Source: Mya arenaria
Taxonomy: Eukaryota; Mollusca; Bivalvia; Myida; Myidae
Assembly: GCF_026914265.1 (NCBI RefSeq)
Contig: NC_069123.1
Span: 30,628,678-30,692,677, forward strand
Direction of reading: 5' to 3'
DNA length: 64,000 nt
Part shown: piece by piece, positions 22,153-36,000 of the stretch
Layout: each line of letters opens with the position of its first letter
Numbering within the stretch: position 1 is the first letter of the stretch
Position numbers and translations under genes: made by a program
The notes under the pieces: generated by a model
What the model was told of the DNA's origin: nothing
The model's input: only the letters and a program-made list of their open reading frames with translations
The model's database searches: none

Positions 22153-22260
22153 TCGACGACTGATAGCCAGCTGAATGCAGAGAAATCACGGCGAAGAGAA
22201 AACTATATGATCACAGCGCTGTCATGGTCGCCAAGCGAATCAATACACATTCGCTATATG
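22153..22260 (-). other. SCD: Probable non-coding first exon of the desaturase gene
   Basis: On the minus strand the sequence ends in CAGTCGTCGA followed by GTAAGT at 22152-22147. The next minus-strand acceptor in this gene (TTCCACAG before 19565) opens the ATG-containing exon. The upstream limit is a guess. If transcribed, the leader holds a tiny upstream ORF (ATG ACA GCG CTG TGA). Vertebrate SCD genes have the ATG in exon 1, so this arrangement rests only on splice signals. Confidence 0.4.
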
Positions 22261-22633
22261 AGTTCTGCCAACTGAAGCAATACCCTTGAGCAGTTACGAC
22301 AACTCCCAAAATTGTCTTTCAAGAAGACGGGGGCACAAGGAACGGCGACAACAGCACAACATCGGGCGCGCACATGTGAATGCTGACCCTGTCGTAAAGC
22401 GCCGTGCCTGAACGTTTCAACTGTCCGCTTGAGACAACAAGACAAGACATTTCTTATTTTACTTTTTAATCTAGTTCATTTGGCCTGTACAATTGACCTT
22501 TTAACTGTCTTCCTCGGTTCTTTTAGCCACCATTTAAAAACCCCTTACCGCAAGCTCATTATTTTTTCCTGTGGTCAAATGACGTAACGTGACGGCAATA
22601 CAATCGTCGGCATTCACGTTAAAACGTAACGCA

Positions 22634-22731
22634 CTTCGATAAGACTACACAAGAACACGTACGTTTCCTTTTCGACAAAACTACACAAGAACACGTTTTT
22701 CCATTTCGATAAGACTACACAAGGACACGTG
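22634..22731. repeat. Triple direct repeat upstream of the desaturase
   Basis: Three copies of TTCGATAAGACTACACAAGA-ACACGT or a close variant, starting near 22634, 22670 and 22704. The last copy ends in a CACGTG E-box at 22726-22731. The block is about 0.4-0.5 kb upstream of the candidate first exon of the desaturase, so a regulatory role is possible but unproven. Confidence 0.6.
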
Positions 22732-22925
22732 ATAGAAAAACAGCATTATAGAGCACCAAAGGTTTCCTATGAGCACCTAGGGAATCCGATTATTGGTAGT
22801 ACATGGGTAATAGAGGCGAGTTGGAAAGGGGTCAACGATTAGATATCAATTACGTGGATTGGAATCGGAAACTTTGAGAGCAATTAACTAATGTATATAA
22901 AAAATATATTTTAGACATAATCTGC

Positions 22926-23051
22926 ATGATAACGTCTGATGAAGACGGCGTCGAATTATTTAACAATGGTTTGAAACAAGATAATGAACCATCCACGGAA
23001 CCTGAGAAGGTTTGTCACTCTTCTTTAGGTCAGGGTATGTTCCAGTCATAA
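22926..23051 (+). CDS. Small acidic ORF or possible first exon, unrecognised
   Basis: An ATG opens a 41-codon frame rich in Asp and Glu (MITSDEDGVELFNN and on). AAG GTTTGT within it could be a splice donor near 23010. It is divergent from the desaturase promoter. I recognise no family and find no clear partner exon downstream, so this is only a candidate. A minus-strand ORF on the far side (23030-23236) has no recognisable motif. Confidence 0.15.
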   Translation: MITSDEDGVELFNNGLKQDNEPSTEPEKVCHSSLGQGMFQS

Positions 23052-23439
23052 AAAAACTCGATGAACAGCTCGACCCGGTTGCGGTGTCGATCTGCGGATC
23101 TGTCAAAGTCCAACCTTTCGGACCCTGTCTGATGTCTAAAGTCCTCTAGTGCATTGGATCGGCAAAGTGGCGAAATCAAGCGAATTGTACGCAAATTTGC
23201 TTGTTTAGTTAACATCAAATGTGGAAAAATGTACAAAATGTGTAAAATACTTCAAATAAGACGTTTAAAAATGTGAAGTGCTTTCATCTGTTTTAATACA
23301 ATACATTATTATGAATATTCGACACATTTGTTTGAACCACAGGTGGCAGGCACTTTCAGTCAGGGACTGTGAAAACCCGTATTGATTTAATTACCCCCCC
23401 CCCCCGTCATTAGCAATGTTTTTAAATAGCCTTCCTTTT

Positions 23440-24800
23440 TAACTGGGGAATTCGTGGCCACGTGGCCTTTACAAGGTGGCCTTTACAAGGCTATTATTTT
23501 TTAGGTATCTGTACATCAATAAAATATTTTATTGTTTTAATATGTGTAGTCAGTTGAGATGAATGTAATAATGCGTTAAGTCTAAAAAAAATAATTTGCA
23601 TCAACCTCAATACATTTATTATGCCCCTTTAAATATGTTACACCATCCCAGTCAGATACTACGATCTATGGTTTCATATTTTTTCTAGACGTAAATTAAA
23701 AATGCCCTTAATGATCGTAGCAAAAAAGCAGCAAGAATTCTAACCTTATGAAGAACTGGTCCGCTTATGTTCGTATACGACTTTTCTTCAACAGCAGCAC
23801 TCTCACTAGTTCACAAATCTTGAAGTTTCTGAAGCGTTTTCCTTTACTGCGGCTCCTAGAGAAAAGTTTGTCTTCGTTTGAGATACGTACAGTATACTTA
23901 CATAATTAAATTATATATATATCTAAAACACGGTCAATACAGAATAGTATATATCCAACCATTAATTTATTAAATTTAAAGACTTGAAAACAATAAACAC
24001 TTGAATTTGAAATATGAATTAAAGATGTACAGGGTTATTAATTTATTCACCGAACCGTTCATCTACTGTACATAAATGAAATCAATATATCAGTCTTACT
24101 TTATATCCTGTGACGATAGGTCTTCGGAGCACTGTGCTTTAAATAAATGAGTCCAACAACAAAGATATGTATTTACGTATGTATCCGGTTATTGACTGCA
24201 ACACATATGGTTTGAACGTGAACTCTGACCTCTCACGCATGCTCGTCTGATGCGTAGAACGATGGGAAAACCAATAATGTGCTATTTTTAGAAACGGACG
24301 ACCCTATCACGCTATATTTATACCACGAACATGAATCGATCAGTCAGATAATAATATTACTATTACTGATGCTTTAAATTGTCCATAAAACTCCTATTCG
24401 TACATAAACTGCTACATAAACTGCTATTCGGAAGAATCTATACCAGAAAAAAGACATACTAAGCACATATATATATACGCAGTGAACTTAGTTGTATGAA
24501 TGACGAACTGCTTATTGGACTTTACTCTGCATGTTCACCCATTTCATCACTTACGTATATTTGTGAATATTGGGGATAGGTGAACTTCACAATATTTATT
24601 GTGCCGATGTTAAAAGTGCACAGTGCCATTGTGATCAATAAATAATATTAATATTATTATGATTAACTCATTTCACTTTTATCATCAAAACTAAAAAATG
24701 CATATAATTTGTGTATAGTTTCAAAAATATTAGCCTTTATAAGTTGATCCTTTTTTTCATAATAGATACGTGGCCACAAATTCACCAGTTAAAACGTTCA
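23440..24800. repeat. Two opposed halves of MITE family 2
   Basis: About 23440-23615 holds TTTAACTGGGGAATTCGTGG then AATTTGCATCAACCTCAATA. About 24600-24800 holds the inverse half (ATACGTGGCCACAAATTCAC then CAGTTAAAAC). Both match family 2 (775-1200, 53.87 and 59.8 kb). They may be two truncated copies or one element split by insertion. The 1 kb between is AT-rich with no gene seen. A poly-C run lies near 23395. Confidence 0.5.
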
Positions 24801-25227
24801 TTTGTTCTAGCCTATTTCATCATTATATCACGCATGTGTAAGCCATCAAAGTTCTCTGCCTTTTCTATCCATAAACATGTACCCTAGTACCCTAAGCGTG
24901 TGAAACCTTGCGTTACTCGTGACAACAAACAATGAAACCAACTCATGCAGAGCTCCGTGGACAGAAACTGACCGGAACGTGGCCATTTATTTTATGCGCC
25001 AGCTAGAATAACATACGAATTACATTTGTTCGTTAAGTTCAAGGTTTTCCGGCTACACTTTACGCTTATATGTTCCCCTTTCGGGAGAGTTATCAATATA
25101 ATATGTCCAGTTTATGGATAAGTGTCGAATCAGAGTCAGACATAGCCAATTTGTGTCACGGATAGAAACACTGTTGTTCTTAATATGACAACCAAGATAC
25201 GACGCACACACGTACGCATGAAAAAAA
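24801..25227. other. Intergenic, nothing recognised
   Basis: No ORF, repeat or RNA gene that I can support. CpG is frequent here, in contrast to the region starting at about 25.5 kb. Confidence 0.4.
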
Positions 25228-25434
25228 CAGGGGTGGATCCAAGGTTTGACGTCAGAGGGAGCGTAACTTAGGGGCGTAACATTTTGACACGAGCACCTCC
25301 CTCAGAGCCTAAATCTATATGGTTTAAAGTGCTGGCAGGGGGGGGGGGAGGCAGAACAATGAAATGAAAAGTAAACTTGTACGATTTAATGGTGGGGGCG
25401 CCGGGTACGACCACCCCCCTTGGACCCGCTAGTG
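25228..25434. mobile_element. Possible hAT-like MITE
   Basis: The ends CAGGGGTGGATCCAAGG and CCTTGGACCCGCTAGTG are roughly inverse and resemble the CAGxGGCGGATCCAGG ends of a common hAT-type MITE. The interior has G- and C-runs. I see no clear 8-bp duplication, so the call is weaker than for 20116-20313. Confidence 0.4.
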
Positions 25435-25551
25435 CAGTCAATGGACCGAAAATCGTCATATTTTTACGTACAACTTATTGTCTGGACATTACAAACAAAG
25501 ATAAACTCAAGCAAAACTCACAAAAGTGATTGTTTAGCAAAAAAGGTCCGT

Positions 25552-25557
25552 TTTATT
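25552..25557 (-). terminator. Candidate polyadenylation signal of the C2orf68 homologue
   Basis: TTTATT on the plus strand reads AATAAA on the gene strand and is followed, in gene orientation, by a T/G-rich stretch (CACTTTTGTGAGTTTTGC). It coincides with the edge of the CpG-depleted domain. Confidence 0.4.
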
Positions 25558-26174
25558 AGTGACAAAACGAGTTCATAGTTTCTGTACAATTCTAGCAAGT
25601 TCCCACAAAAACACATAAGTATACCCACATTACACTTGTAAATGTTGAGTAATGGATTTTAACTTCATGCAATTCAACAATTTATAGGGAATTATACAAA
25701 TTCAAATACAGATACAGTAATCACTCTAGAGGACATTTATACAATTTAAAATTGTTTCCAATCTGAGGACAGAGGCATGCATTAACAATATAAATATGAG
25801 ATAAAAAACAATTAGGGTAGTTGATCAACAATGCAACACATATCTTTATACAGCCAAAGTTAACGAAAAACAACACGAGACATTGTACCATAGTGAGGTA
25901 AGTCCTTGGACCTTAGATGGTGAGAATTTGTACAAAAACAGAAACATGTGTGAAGACATACCAGTTGAATGATATTTTATCTATGTAAAGGTCTTACTGG
26001 TCAATGTCACATGCTGAAATTGATACAGTGATGTCAGGTGTGTGCACTTTGTATAAAAAATAATCAAACAATTTGTCATCATGATCTCATAATGGGGATC
26101 ACTACCCTGCACCCATTTTTGTTTTAATCTATCATCATCCTTATGTCTGATCAAAGGCCTTGTAAGGGCAACAC

Positions 26175-26541
26175 CTTAAATAGACACTCTTATTCAAAAT
26201 CAATACATACACGTGTATAATATACATCAGTTTTGACTGATAAACATTTAACTACTTACTAAATAATGCATTTATGGAAAATATTAATTACTGATAACAA
26301 GATTGTAACTGTGTATTTAATAGCAGAAAGAGCAAAAATATTAAAATATTGGTAAGATTTACTGTGGTCTACTATAGTCTCATAAGGTAGAAATACCGTG
26401 TTTTATGCTCATTTCTTTCAAATTAAACTCTGTATTCTTTATAGGAACCATTGTTTTCAATATTTATTCATCCTTTTGGAATATTAAAAAAATATTATTT
26501 ATTGTGGTAAATCTTATCTGGGAGTAAGAGTGCATCTCTAA
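26175..26541 (+). repeat. MITE family 1, copy 2
   Basis: The ends TAGACACTCTTATTCAAAAT and GGGAGTAAGAGTGCATCTCT are inverted and the interior matches the other copies. It lies in the presumed 3' UTR of the C2orf68 homologue. Confidence 0.8.
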
Positions 26542-27744
26542 GTACAAAGTCAACAAATAAATATGACATACTAGTAAGCATATATACAAAATATACTGAT
26601 TAGAAATCTGTGATTTGTGTATGACTATTGCAGTTTATTTCACAACCTCAATAACAACCAAATATTAATACACAATATAAAAACAAAAAAGATTGAGGTA
26701 ATTCACTACTGGGGTTTGCACGGAAGGTACATCAAATACATCTACAGTTTATTAGGCCAAACAGGTATATATGTGCGTTTCTGATATCACTGCAAACAAT
26801 ATATAAGTAGGTAGGTAGGTTGGGATATTTGTTTTTAGTGAAGTTGTGTCTGAGTGTAATTTTCACACTGAAAATCTTCACCAATATGTCTGAGTACAGT
26901 TTATGTGACTTTCCTGTTCAAATACTGATGGCTTGCAATAACAATTTAGGGTTGGATGCCAAGAATAATTATGGTTATGTCAACATACCGGAAATAAAAA
27001 ATATTTTTAATGTCTAATTATATATACCTTGGACAGCAGACTTAAAGTAAACATTGTGATTCCATTGATCAACTAACAATTTCTACAACGAACATTTTGA
27101 GACAAGAAATACTTTGTATGAATTTGTTTGTATCAGTACACAATAACATCTACTTTAAATGTCAATGATTACCTAGCTTTTACAAATCACATTTATGCAC
27201 TAAAGCTCTTATTCAATTATTAATGTAATTGTATTCAAATCACAATGTTATCATTTACATATACACTTAATTATTTTTTTCTGAGACAGAGATTTAAAGA
27301 AAGAATTATACAAAATGTAATAATGTACAAAATTGTCAGGCATGTTTAGAATTGTTCTGTTAGTTTCTAAAAGATAATATAGGCTTTTCTAACACAGTTG
27401 CTGGCTTGCTGCTTCCAGTATGAATATTAAATACATAAATCTAAGTGGAGAACTCTGGCTAAGAAAACCTTTGATCTCAGACAGGATTTTCACTTTTCTT
27501 AAACTTGAATGACATGAATACCGGTACAAAATCTGCTAAAAAACATTTAACATAAAAAATAAATGTGTCAATATCTATACACATCAACACAACAGAACAG
27601 ACTAACAACAATGGTTAAGAACCAAAAGACGAGAGCCACTCAGCAAACATCAATGCCCGTCTGTTGTTATTTTCAAGTTGAATAAGGAGCATTATTATAA
27701 CTAGAGCATAACTAGATTATTATTAAAACTGCAGTTTTGAGACC

Positions 27745-27874
27745 TTGCTTATAATACATGGGCATATAATGAGCGGCAGCATGTGTACCAAGTTTCATAT
27801 GAATATCATCTTGCTTATAATACATGGGCATATAATGAGCAGCAGCATGTGTACCAAGTTTCATATGAATATCA
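27745..27874 (+). repeat. 65-bp tandem duplication
   Basis: The unit CTTGCTTATAATACATGGGC through CATGTGTACCAAGTTTCATA and TGAATATCAT occurs twice with almost no change. It carries the CCAAGTTTCAT signature of dispersed repeats. Non-coding. Confidence 0.8.
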
Positions 27875-28289
27875 TGAACAGTTTTTAAATTTAATGGCCA
27901 AGGTTATAGTTACAACACAACAAAGACAACGACAGCAATGCTATGACAACACCTCAACTTTCCTTCAAAAAAAACAATAACAGACAAGCTACAAAAGACA
28001 GACTCATAGACAAGCAGATAAAATCTTGCTGGAGTGTGACTAAGCAATCGTGAACACTGGTGATTTTATGAATGATAAATATAAAAAAGCTGTTTCCGAA
28101 ATTCAAACACAAGTCTGATCAAATGAATCTTTGCTAAGGCAACTATTGATAAAAAAAATATTTTTGGCTTTTCCCCGACCAAATAACAAAAATACACAAA
28201 TTATTTAAGTTTCTCTGATGGCAGTTTTTTTCTTCCGTTTTTCATTAGGGAATTAAGGAAGTACATTGAAAATATGCCTGTGATTATGA

Positions 28290-28412
28290 TTATATTTGTA
28301 CTTCATGTTTGTTTGTTTGTATAAATTTCATGTTTGTTTGTATTTCGTATTTATATTTCATGTTTGTTTGTATTTCATGTTTGTATTTCATGTTTGTACT
28401 TTATATATTTTT
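28290..28412 (+). repeat. TTTCATGTTTGTTTGTA-type short tandem repeat
   Basis: About six imperfect copies of a 14-18-bp unit. The ORF reading FRIYISCLFVFHVCISC across it comes from the repeat. Confidence 0.75.
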
Positions 28413-30079
28413 CTCTTCATTTATATAGGATTACAAGAATAAAGTACATACATAATAATGTGGGTCTGGTAAATGCCAAACAAACTTTTTATCAATTATG
28501 GCCTGAAACACAATTTGACTAGAACACATGAGATTCTTTTTGTCGCATGGTATTGATGAAAATAATGTAGGATTAAGGTGCAGGTAAATGGTTATAAGTG
28601 GTCTACAACATGTTAAAAAAGCATTCTCTATAAAGACGATTTTTATTAAAATCTCTCTTTTTTTATAACAATTAAGTAAAACTATACAGAAGCTTTTATT
28701 GATTTAGCTAAACTCTCAAAAGCTTTAAGGTCATTCATCCATCATTAATACAAAACATTGCTACTGGCAAAGTTTAATTTTATCGTGACAAAAATGTGAA
28801 TATTTCGAATTTGCAACAAGATTTTTTTTTTATTTATAAATACATTATTTAAGAAACAAACTGATAAAAATGCTACATATCATAGTCTGGTCAAATTTTG
28901 TAACCGAGTATATAACTTCCCTTAAATATATCATATCATAATAGTAGCATCATTTTGGTGTTATTCAAAACCGTATTCCACGTCAAAATAATATAAAGAT
29001 TAATCATATCTCTAATGCACATTTTTTCATCCTAATGGTGGATGGCTTACCTTAAAATTATAACCTTAATTTCAAATAACACAAAGCAAAGACACTCGTC
29101 AACAATGATTCCTTATAAAAATGCATGTACATGTATGCAAGCAACAGCTTCATCAAAAGAATACTTAAGTCAGATCATGGTTGGCACAAGTGGTGAAATA
29201 CAGTCAGGGTTCTCATTTTCTGGCCTATGCAGAAATTTCGTCTATTAAATAATACAGTCACACTTTTGCTATAAACATATAACAAAGACGGATGCCTTCA
29301 TGCATTTCTTTAAAATTACCCTTTGGACAACCAATTTTCAAATTCAAGTTGGAACTCTGGCCCAATATCACAAAAAATAGTTAAGTCATTTTTCAATCTC
29401 AACTTATTTTACTACAAAATAATAATGATAATTACAGCATAATTTGATTCCAAATCTAACATATATATATATATGTGTTTTACTCTTTTTAAAAATGCAT
29501 TCTGTTATAGACTGTATACAAAGAAATATTGTGAACATTTTGCAGAAATATATTCTACGGCAAAAAAGTGTTGGAGTTATTGTGTGTTCAACTAAATGTA
29601 AATTATTGAATATTGATAAAAAAAAATATAAATCACAATTTGAAACAAACAAGATTTCCATTCTTTTTCAATTATACAAGTTGGAGAATAACTAATGTAT
29701 TAAGTTGAGTCAAATCATTCATAAAGTATTTTAGCAATATTGGGGCACAGACTCATGTTTCAAAAAGTCTTGGGTCTGAGTTAAGACTCAAAATTGCAAA
29801 TCTCATTTAAAGCGTAACTTTCATTCTAACAGGGTTTTGCTGGTAGAACATTGCTGAATACATTACCACCCCTATCATGAACACAAATTTTGCAAAAGCA
29901 ATGGATATACAATATCCATGATATATCTTTAATATATATTCTGTTCTGTCTGATGTAAAACATATCACTTTTAAATAATTGCTTATCTGAGTCTAAGTTT
30001 AGACTCTAGATTTAAGACTGTTTGTGAAAGTTGGCTATCTGAATCTGTGAGCACGTCAAGCTGTGCGAGTGTCATGGTG

Positions 30080-33000
30080 TCACGAGGGTGGTGATCGCTT
30101 GTCAATCTCCTTCTGTAGAATATTTTCGAGGGTCTTCACCATGTGCGGGGGAAGACCACGATCACATCCCATACGTCGAGCTAACACATCAGCACGTATA
30201 CCCTGCAAGAGGACATGGTTTCATGTTATATACATATAGTAAAATACTGCAGTCAAACACATTGCTAACAACAAGAACAATAAGAATGATGAAAATTGAT
30301 ATCTTTAACTGGCGTACATTGTGATTTAAATGCTCATAGTTAACATTTACATGATATTCTGAATTCTACAGTAGCATTTATAAAGTACTCTTTCAGAAAT
30401 AATCATGCTAAACATTGGAGAGAGCTCTGCCCAGGTAAATGTACCCCATTACAACTTCTTTGTACTACATGGGTATTTGGACATATTGCTAACATAAAAA
30501 GAAGACATTTTGGTAGAAAAAAATATTTTTAAAAACAGCACAAACAAGGTTCAATGCAATCCACATTGTTGATAGAGATATGATGTATTCCATCAAAAGC
30601 CCTGCCTTGCAACAAGAGTGTGGCTCAGCAAATGTCAGAGCCTAACTTTGTTTAAAGTGACACTCTTATTCAAAATCAATCCATACACATGTACAATGTA
30701 CAACAAACATCAATTTTGAGTGATAAACCTTTAACTTCTTACTAAATAATGCATTTATGGAAAATATTAATTACTGATAACAAGGGTGTAACTGTGTATT
30801 AAATAGCTGAAAACGCAAAAATATTAAATGATTGGTGAATGCTAAAAGATTCACGGTGATCTACTAATGGTCATAAGATAGAAAAAACGTGTTTTCTGCA
30901 CCTTTCTTCCAAATTAAACCCGGTATTCTTCATAAGAACCATTGTTTTCGACATTTATTCATCCTTTTTGGTAAATTAAAACAACTGTATTAATTGTAGT
31001 AAATCTTATTAAGGACTACATCTTTAAGTGAAAGAGCATAACTCAATCATTACAAAAGTCATAGTTATGAGCCTTGTGAGACATGTGCTTATTAACTCTT
31101 ATTAACATTATTACCAAGTTTCATGTGATTATTTTTAACAGACATGGCCAAGAGGTTGCACATAGACAACAACACCAAGGATATGAAAATACCTTAATTT
31201 TTCTTTGATAAACATTTTTTTCAATATGTGCTAAAAGTTATATGAATTTAAATGCTGCAGCACTTACCTCCATGACATATTGCTTATAAACCTTCCCGTC
31301 TTTATCTTCAAATTCAAACTTAAACAGCAACTTTGGTTCATCATCATCATCTGAAAGAAATTATTGGTAATTCAAATCAATGAATTAAAATCGAACTGAA
31401 TCAACAAGGCAATTTGGAGACTTTGCTTAAATATGACTGACATAATATTTTTCAGACCATATTTTACCAAGTCAAGGGCAATTACTCTTATTTAGACCAA
31501 GTGAAATAAGATTGGTGCACAACAACCCACCCATGCAGACCAACATACCTATGAAGTTTCATGTCCATAGGTGAAATACGTTTGGAGGTACATGTAAATG
31601 AGACATAAGATTTTTCAGACCTTTTAGTTAGTCAGGGGCCATGAATCAGACCAAATGATATATGACAGCAATGGCAAGCACACAACACCCAATGTTGACC
31701 AACATACAGGTACCTATCAGTTTGGAGAATCATGTAAATGCAATACTTTTGGCCATACATGCAAGATTGTTATGGGACCAGATACGTAGATCGTAAAACC
31801 TATATAGCCCCCAGATATTTAATCAACACTGATGGAACTTTCTACTCATATGCACCCATAAGTAAAGTAAAACAGATATCCATGTAAAATGTGAACATTT
31901 GGTCAAGTTATGACCAAATTTAGATTTTGTCAAGATGACAATTGTCAAGATAAGGCTGATAAAACCAGAGACAGACCCAAGACTCTTGACATTTTTTCTA
32001 TTGAAAATCAAATGAAAATTCATTATCATCATTAAACCATGACCGACAAATTTTACATACAAATGTAGCCCACGTTAGCTTAATCACATACATGTACATG
32101 TACCCTGGTAAATGTACATTTGTACGTATAGTATACATAAATTTTAATTATTTATATGGAAAAGCAACTACGGTACAATTAATGTTAACACTTGGGCTTA
32201 CCATCTGAATATTGATACTGCTGCTGTTGTGATATCCGAGGCTGCTGCTGCTGCTGTTGTTGCGATATCTGTGGCTGTTGTTTCTGTGTATTATAAGGCT
32301 GCTGTTGCTTTTGTTGTTTTGGCATCTGAGGCTGCTGCTCTTGGGAATTTGGTGACTGCATCCGGTTATGTGGAGATAGTGTAGAATTGTTCACGACTGG
32401 AGGGGCCTTAGCTGACTTTGCAGAGGCCAAACTATTTGCTTTGTCTTTACCTGAAGACTCACAAGTTGCTTTGTTTCCAGTTGGAACTGACTCTGAATGC
32501 GACTGAGGTTTATTCCGGTTGTTCTTGTTGTCTTGAGGTAGCGAGACATTCTGGGTATTTTTACTTTGAGCATTTTCCTCCCTGGACGAGCTACTTTGTT
32601 CGCTATCAGCGCTATCATAGAAAGTTTGTTCCTCTTGCGGTTTGTTCGTCTGATCTTTCCTGGATGGAGGCACATAAACAGCCGCATCAGGCTTTTTAGA
32701 TCGCTGGTTGACAGCTCCAAAATGTCTCCCTCTTGTGTTCTGCTTGGTAGTTTTGACTTCTTTATCATAGGAATCCCTAAAAATGTAAACACAGACAATT
32801 AATTTAAATATAACATAATGATGTAAACACAACCAGTTGAACCATTTACAGCTACTTGTACATGTCACTTTGTGTTTACTGAATTTTCCTATAGTGAGTA
32901 TGTTGATATTTACCTTTATAGAATTGATCAAAATTATAACATGCAATCTATACATCACATTATGATGTTGACATCTGGGCACGTACTCACCTACATTTTT

Positions 33001-36000
33001 TAGTCTGAATTTGTGACTTAGAATAGTTAAATTTCAATTTGTTATATAAGAACAAAGATGGTTAAAAAAATATGTTAACATGTGTTACCAATGTTTTTTA
33101 CCATCTGATATACAATATATATACATGTATTGTTGTTTTTTTGAAATATTTAAGAATTCAGTCCTGAACTAGACTTGGAAAATATGTTTTTATGTTTCCC
33201 AACAACTGTATGCTCCAGAACTCATGCATACATTTTCACCAATAAGCTGTTTTTATAATATTATTTATTGATTTATCTGAAATTAACATAGTAAGACATT
33301 TCATCCAATAACCACTTGCTTCAAACAAGATATTTGGTTGACTACGACAAGAAGTCTTAATATATTTTTAACCATATTGGTCAAAAGTTGTCGAATTTTA
33401 TTTTTAAAAGATAATGATTCTTACTTTATTTACATCTGATGGATTACAACAGACATCAATTTAATTTGTATAAATTAAAGACACTGTGCAGATAGGGGTT
33501 TTAGTTCTATAGAAGGATACACAATGTTTACCCTTGATCTATTATTCTACAGTCATTAAATATTATAACAGATTAAATTCACCTATTTCTAAGCCAGGGC
33601 CACCAACTTCCATCTTTTGGTCTCTCTGGATGTGTGGTACATGTATACATTTTGAATAGCAACCTTTTTGATTCTGATTGAAATGATTTCATTTAGAAAG
33701 CTATGAGGAAAATTGGATTTGAAATTCTATTATATACCACAAGCACATACCAATTAGAAAGATGTCAGCCTAGACACTAATTAAAGCTGATAAATCTCAC
33801 CTACACAGTAATTACAACAAAACAATTATTGAGCATATGTCACATTGATAAGTAAATGAATCACAGCTTGGCCCCTTTTTCCTACACATTATACTGGAGT
33901 AATTAATGTTAGCTTCCCACAAATGAAAAGTGCTAATCTTTGAAGTCAATTAGACAATTCACTTGAAGTGGAACATATCTGTTTTGCCCATGCATTGTAA
34001 TATACATATAAAAATGGAAATGATAGCTGGAAAATGATGTAAAATTATTCACTCTGTATAAACATGTCAAAGAAAATGAGGAAATAATGTTCACATTTCA
34101 ATGTTTAAACATGCAGTAATATAAGATACATTTGTTAAGTGTTTTGTTTAGTTTTGTTTTGTGTTCAGACATGTTCATTTTGAAATAACATTTTCACCTT
34201 AAAAAATCTCAAAATGGGGATTTTACTATGTTCAGAATAGCACTTCATTTGGTTTTTGATTTAATTCATTAGAAAACTGTATTATGCATAAAAAATATTG
34301 CCCATTCATGCAAAAAAGTAGCAAAAATAACTAATCAATTGTATGTTCAATTCTACTAAATCTACAGATAAATAAAACACTTTGGTGTAAAACCAGTAAA
34401 GTTTTATGTAAGTGAATAATCTTAAGGAACTCTACATGTAAAACATGGTGTAAAGTTTTATGTAACTGAAATTGAATAAACTTAAGGAACTCTACAATCT
34501 TCAGACAAAAGAGTTAGTGTCCCATTTCTGGATATTGACCTCAGGACCTGTAGTTTGCTGGCTTACATCACAACTCACTGTGTCACTAAAGTAAGTGTTG
34601 GTACATGAAGTACATGTATCTATATGGCTGTACTACAATACCCCACCATTTTTACTGGAACCAACACCAGCTCATACAGTGCAAGAAGTAAGTCGAGGTT
34701 CGTTTACTGTCTATCTATATCTTCATATCTTAACCAATTACATTGACAGCATAAAGGTACCAGACAGAACAAGTCTGTGTCTTGACAGAAGTTTTAATCC
34801 AGGACTCTGTTTTGTAGGTAGACTCACTGTAAGACATCTCAATTACTTTTCTACAGAGACAGCCAGACAAAGCTTTATGAATGGATATACACCTATAAAA
34901 ACAGTAACACCTCCACTACAAAAAGGCATCATTTTGAATTTGACCAAACATTTTCGTTCTTAATGGAAAAATAAATATGAACATTTACCGAATACTCCCT
35001 CATTATATTTAACTAAAACCGTACGTGAGTTAACGTGCACAAGACCCTTGCATGTTTGTCTCAAGTACAGTACTCATTTATAGCTGCTCTCTCACAGATC
35101 GACCTTTTGCCAACTTTTTTTTATTTTTTGTTTTGGATCAAGCAGTTTTTAGCATAAATATCTGAAAACCAGTGATCAAAAACTGATGACAAAAGATCAG
35201 ACCGCAGATTTTCATATTTCCTCTCCAAAATTGATGTTTTGTGCATTTTTCTTAAACTGCTAGTAACGGATTAAGCGATAAAACATTAAATTTGATATGG
35301 AAATATGAAAATCTGCTCTCTCATCTTTTGTCAGCAGTCTTTCAGCACTGGTTTGCAGATATAAGCAAAAATTTACTAATTCAAAGACAAAAAATAAAAA
35401 AGTAGGAAAAAAAGTAAATCTGTGAGAGTGCAGCTTTAAGGTGTAATTTAATTGTTAATCCCAAGCTATGCATCACCTGTTTATAGCCTGGTGTCACAGC
35501 AGGGTGCCAATTTTCCTGTGTATTGTAATGGTCAATTGCCATTTACATGATTTATGGCTGTGCTCATTGAAAAAGGACTGCCCTAGTTCATAAAGAGCCA
35601 CTTCAGAGCATTTTGCTGGCTTTTTCTTTCAACAAGTTTTGACTGATTCAGCCTCAAATATGAACATGATACAACAAAATTTTAAAAATGTAAATAGCTA
35701 ACTAATAATATTTTTTATTAAAATTCTCTTTCACCTAAATCAGGCACAAACACCAGAATGTATGACTCACAGCCACATAATTGGCTGTTACCACATAATG
35801 GGGCATTGTTATTTGTACAACTTATCATGATTCCTCAACAATATTTTCACATGCTAGCTAGATATCCACTTGGGTTGCTTGTATGTGAAAATATTGTTGT
35901 GGAATCATGATAAATTTTTGTCCGATGTCCCTAGCCACAATAAAGCACGTTAAGTGAACTTTTTTTAACATTTGGATATTCATTTTGTTCCTTAAATGCC

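Larger units (their letters stand above)
25535..30079 (-). other. Probable long 3' UTR of the C2orf68 homologue
   Basis: From the stop codon at 30080 down to about 25.5 kb there is no other gene. The whole stretch shares the strong CpG depletion of the gene body, and the depletion ends where a minus-strand AATAAA (25552-25557) is followed by T/G-rich sequence. It contains MITE family 1 copy 2, a 65-bp tandem duplication near 27745-27874, and a TTTCATGTTTGTTTG-type tandem run near 28290-28410. That the transcript really runs 4.5 kb is inference. Confidence 0.45.

Noticed and set aside
32202-32776. Reading the Gln-rich exon as an independent transcription factor gene
   Set aside because: Exon phases and both flanking homology blocks place it within the C2orf68 homologue; the Gln tract alone says little.
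34595-34963. 122-codon plus-strand ORF in the C2orf68 intron
   Set aside because: No motif, opposite strand to the gene, and no sign of coding composition beyond an open frame.
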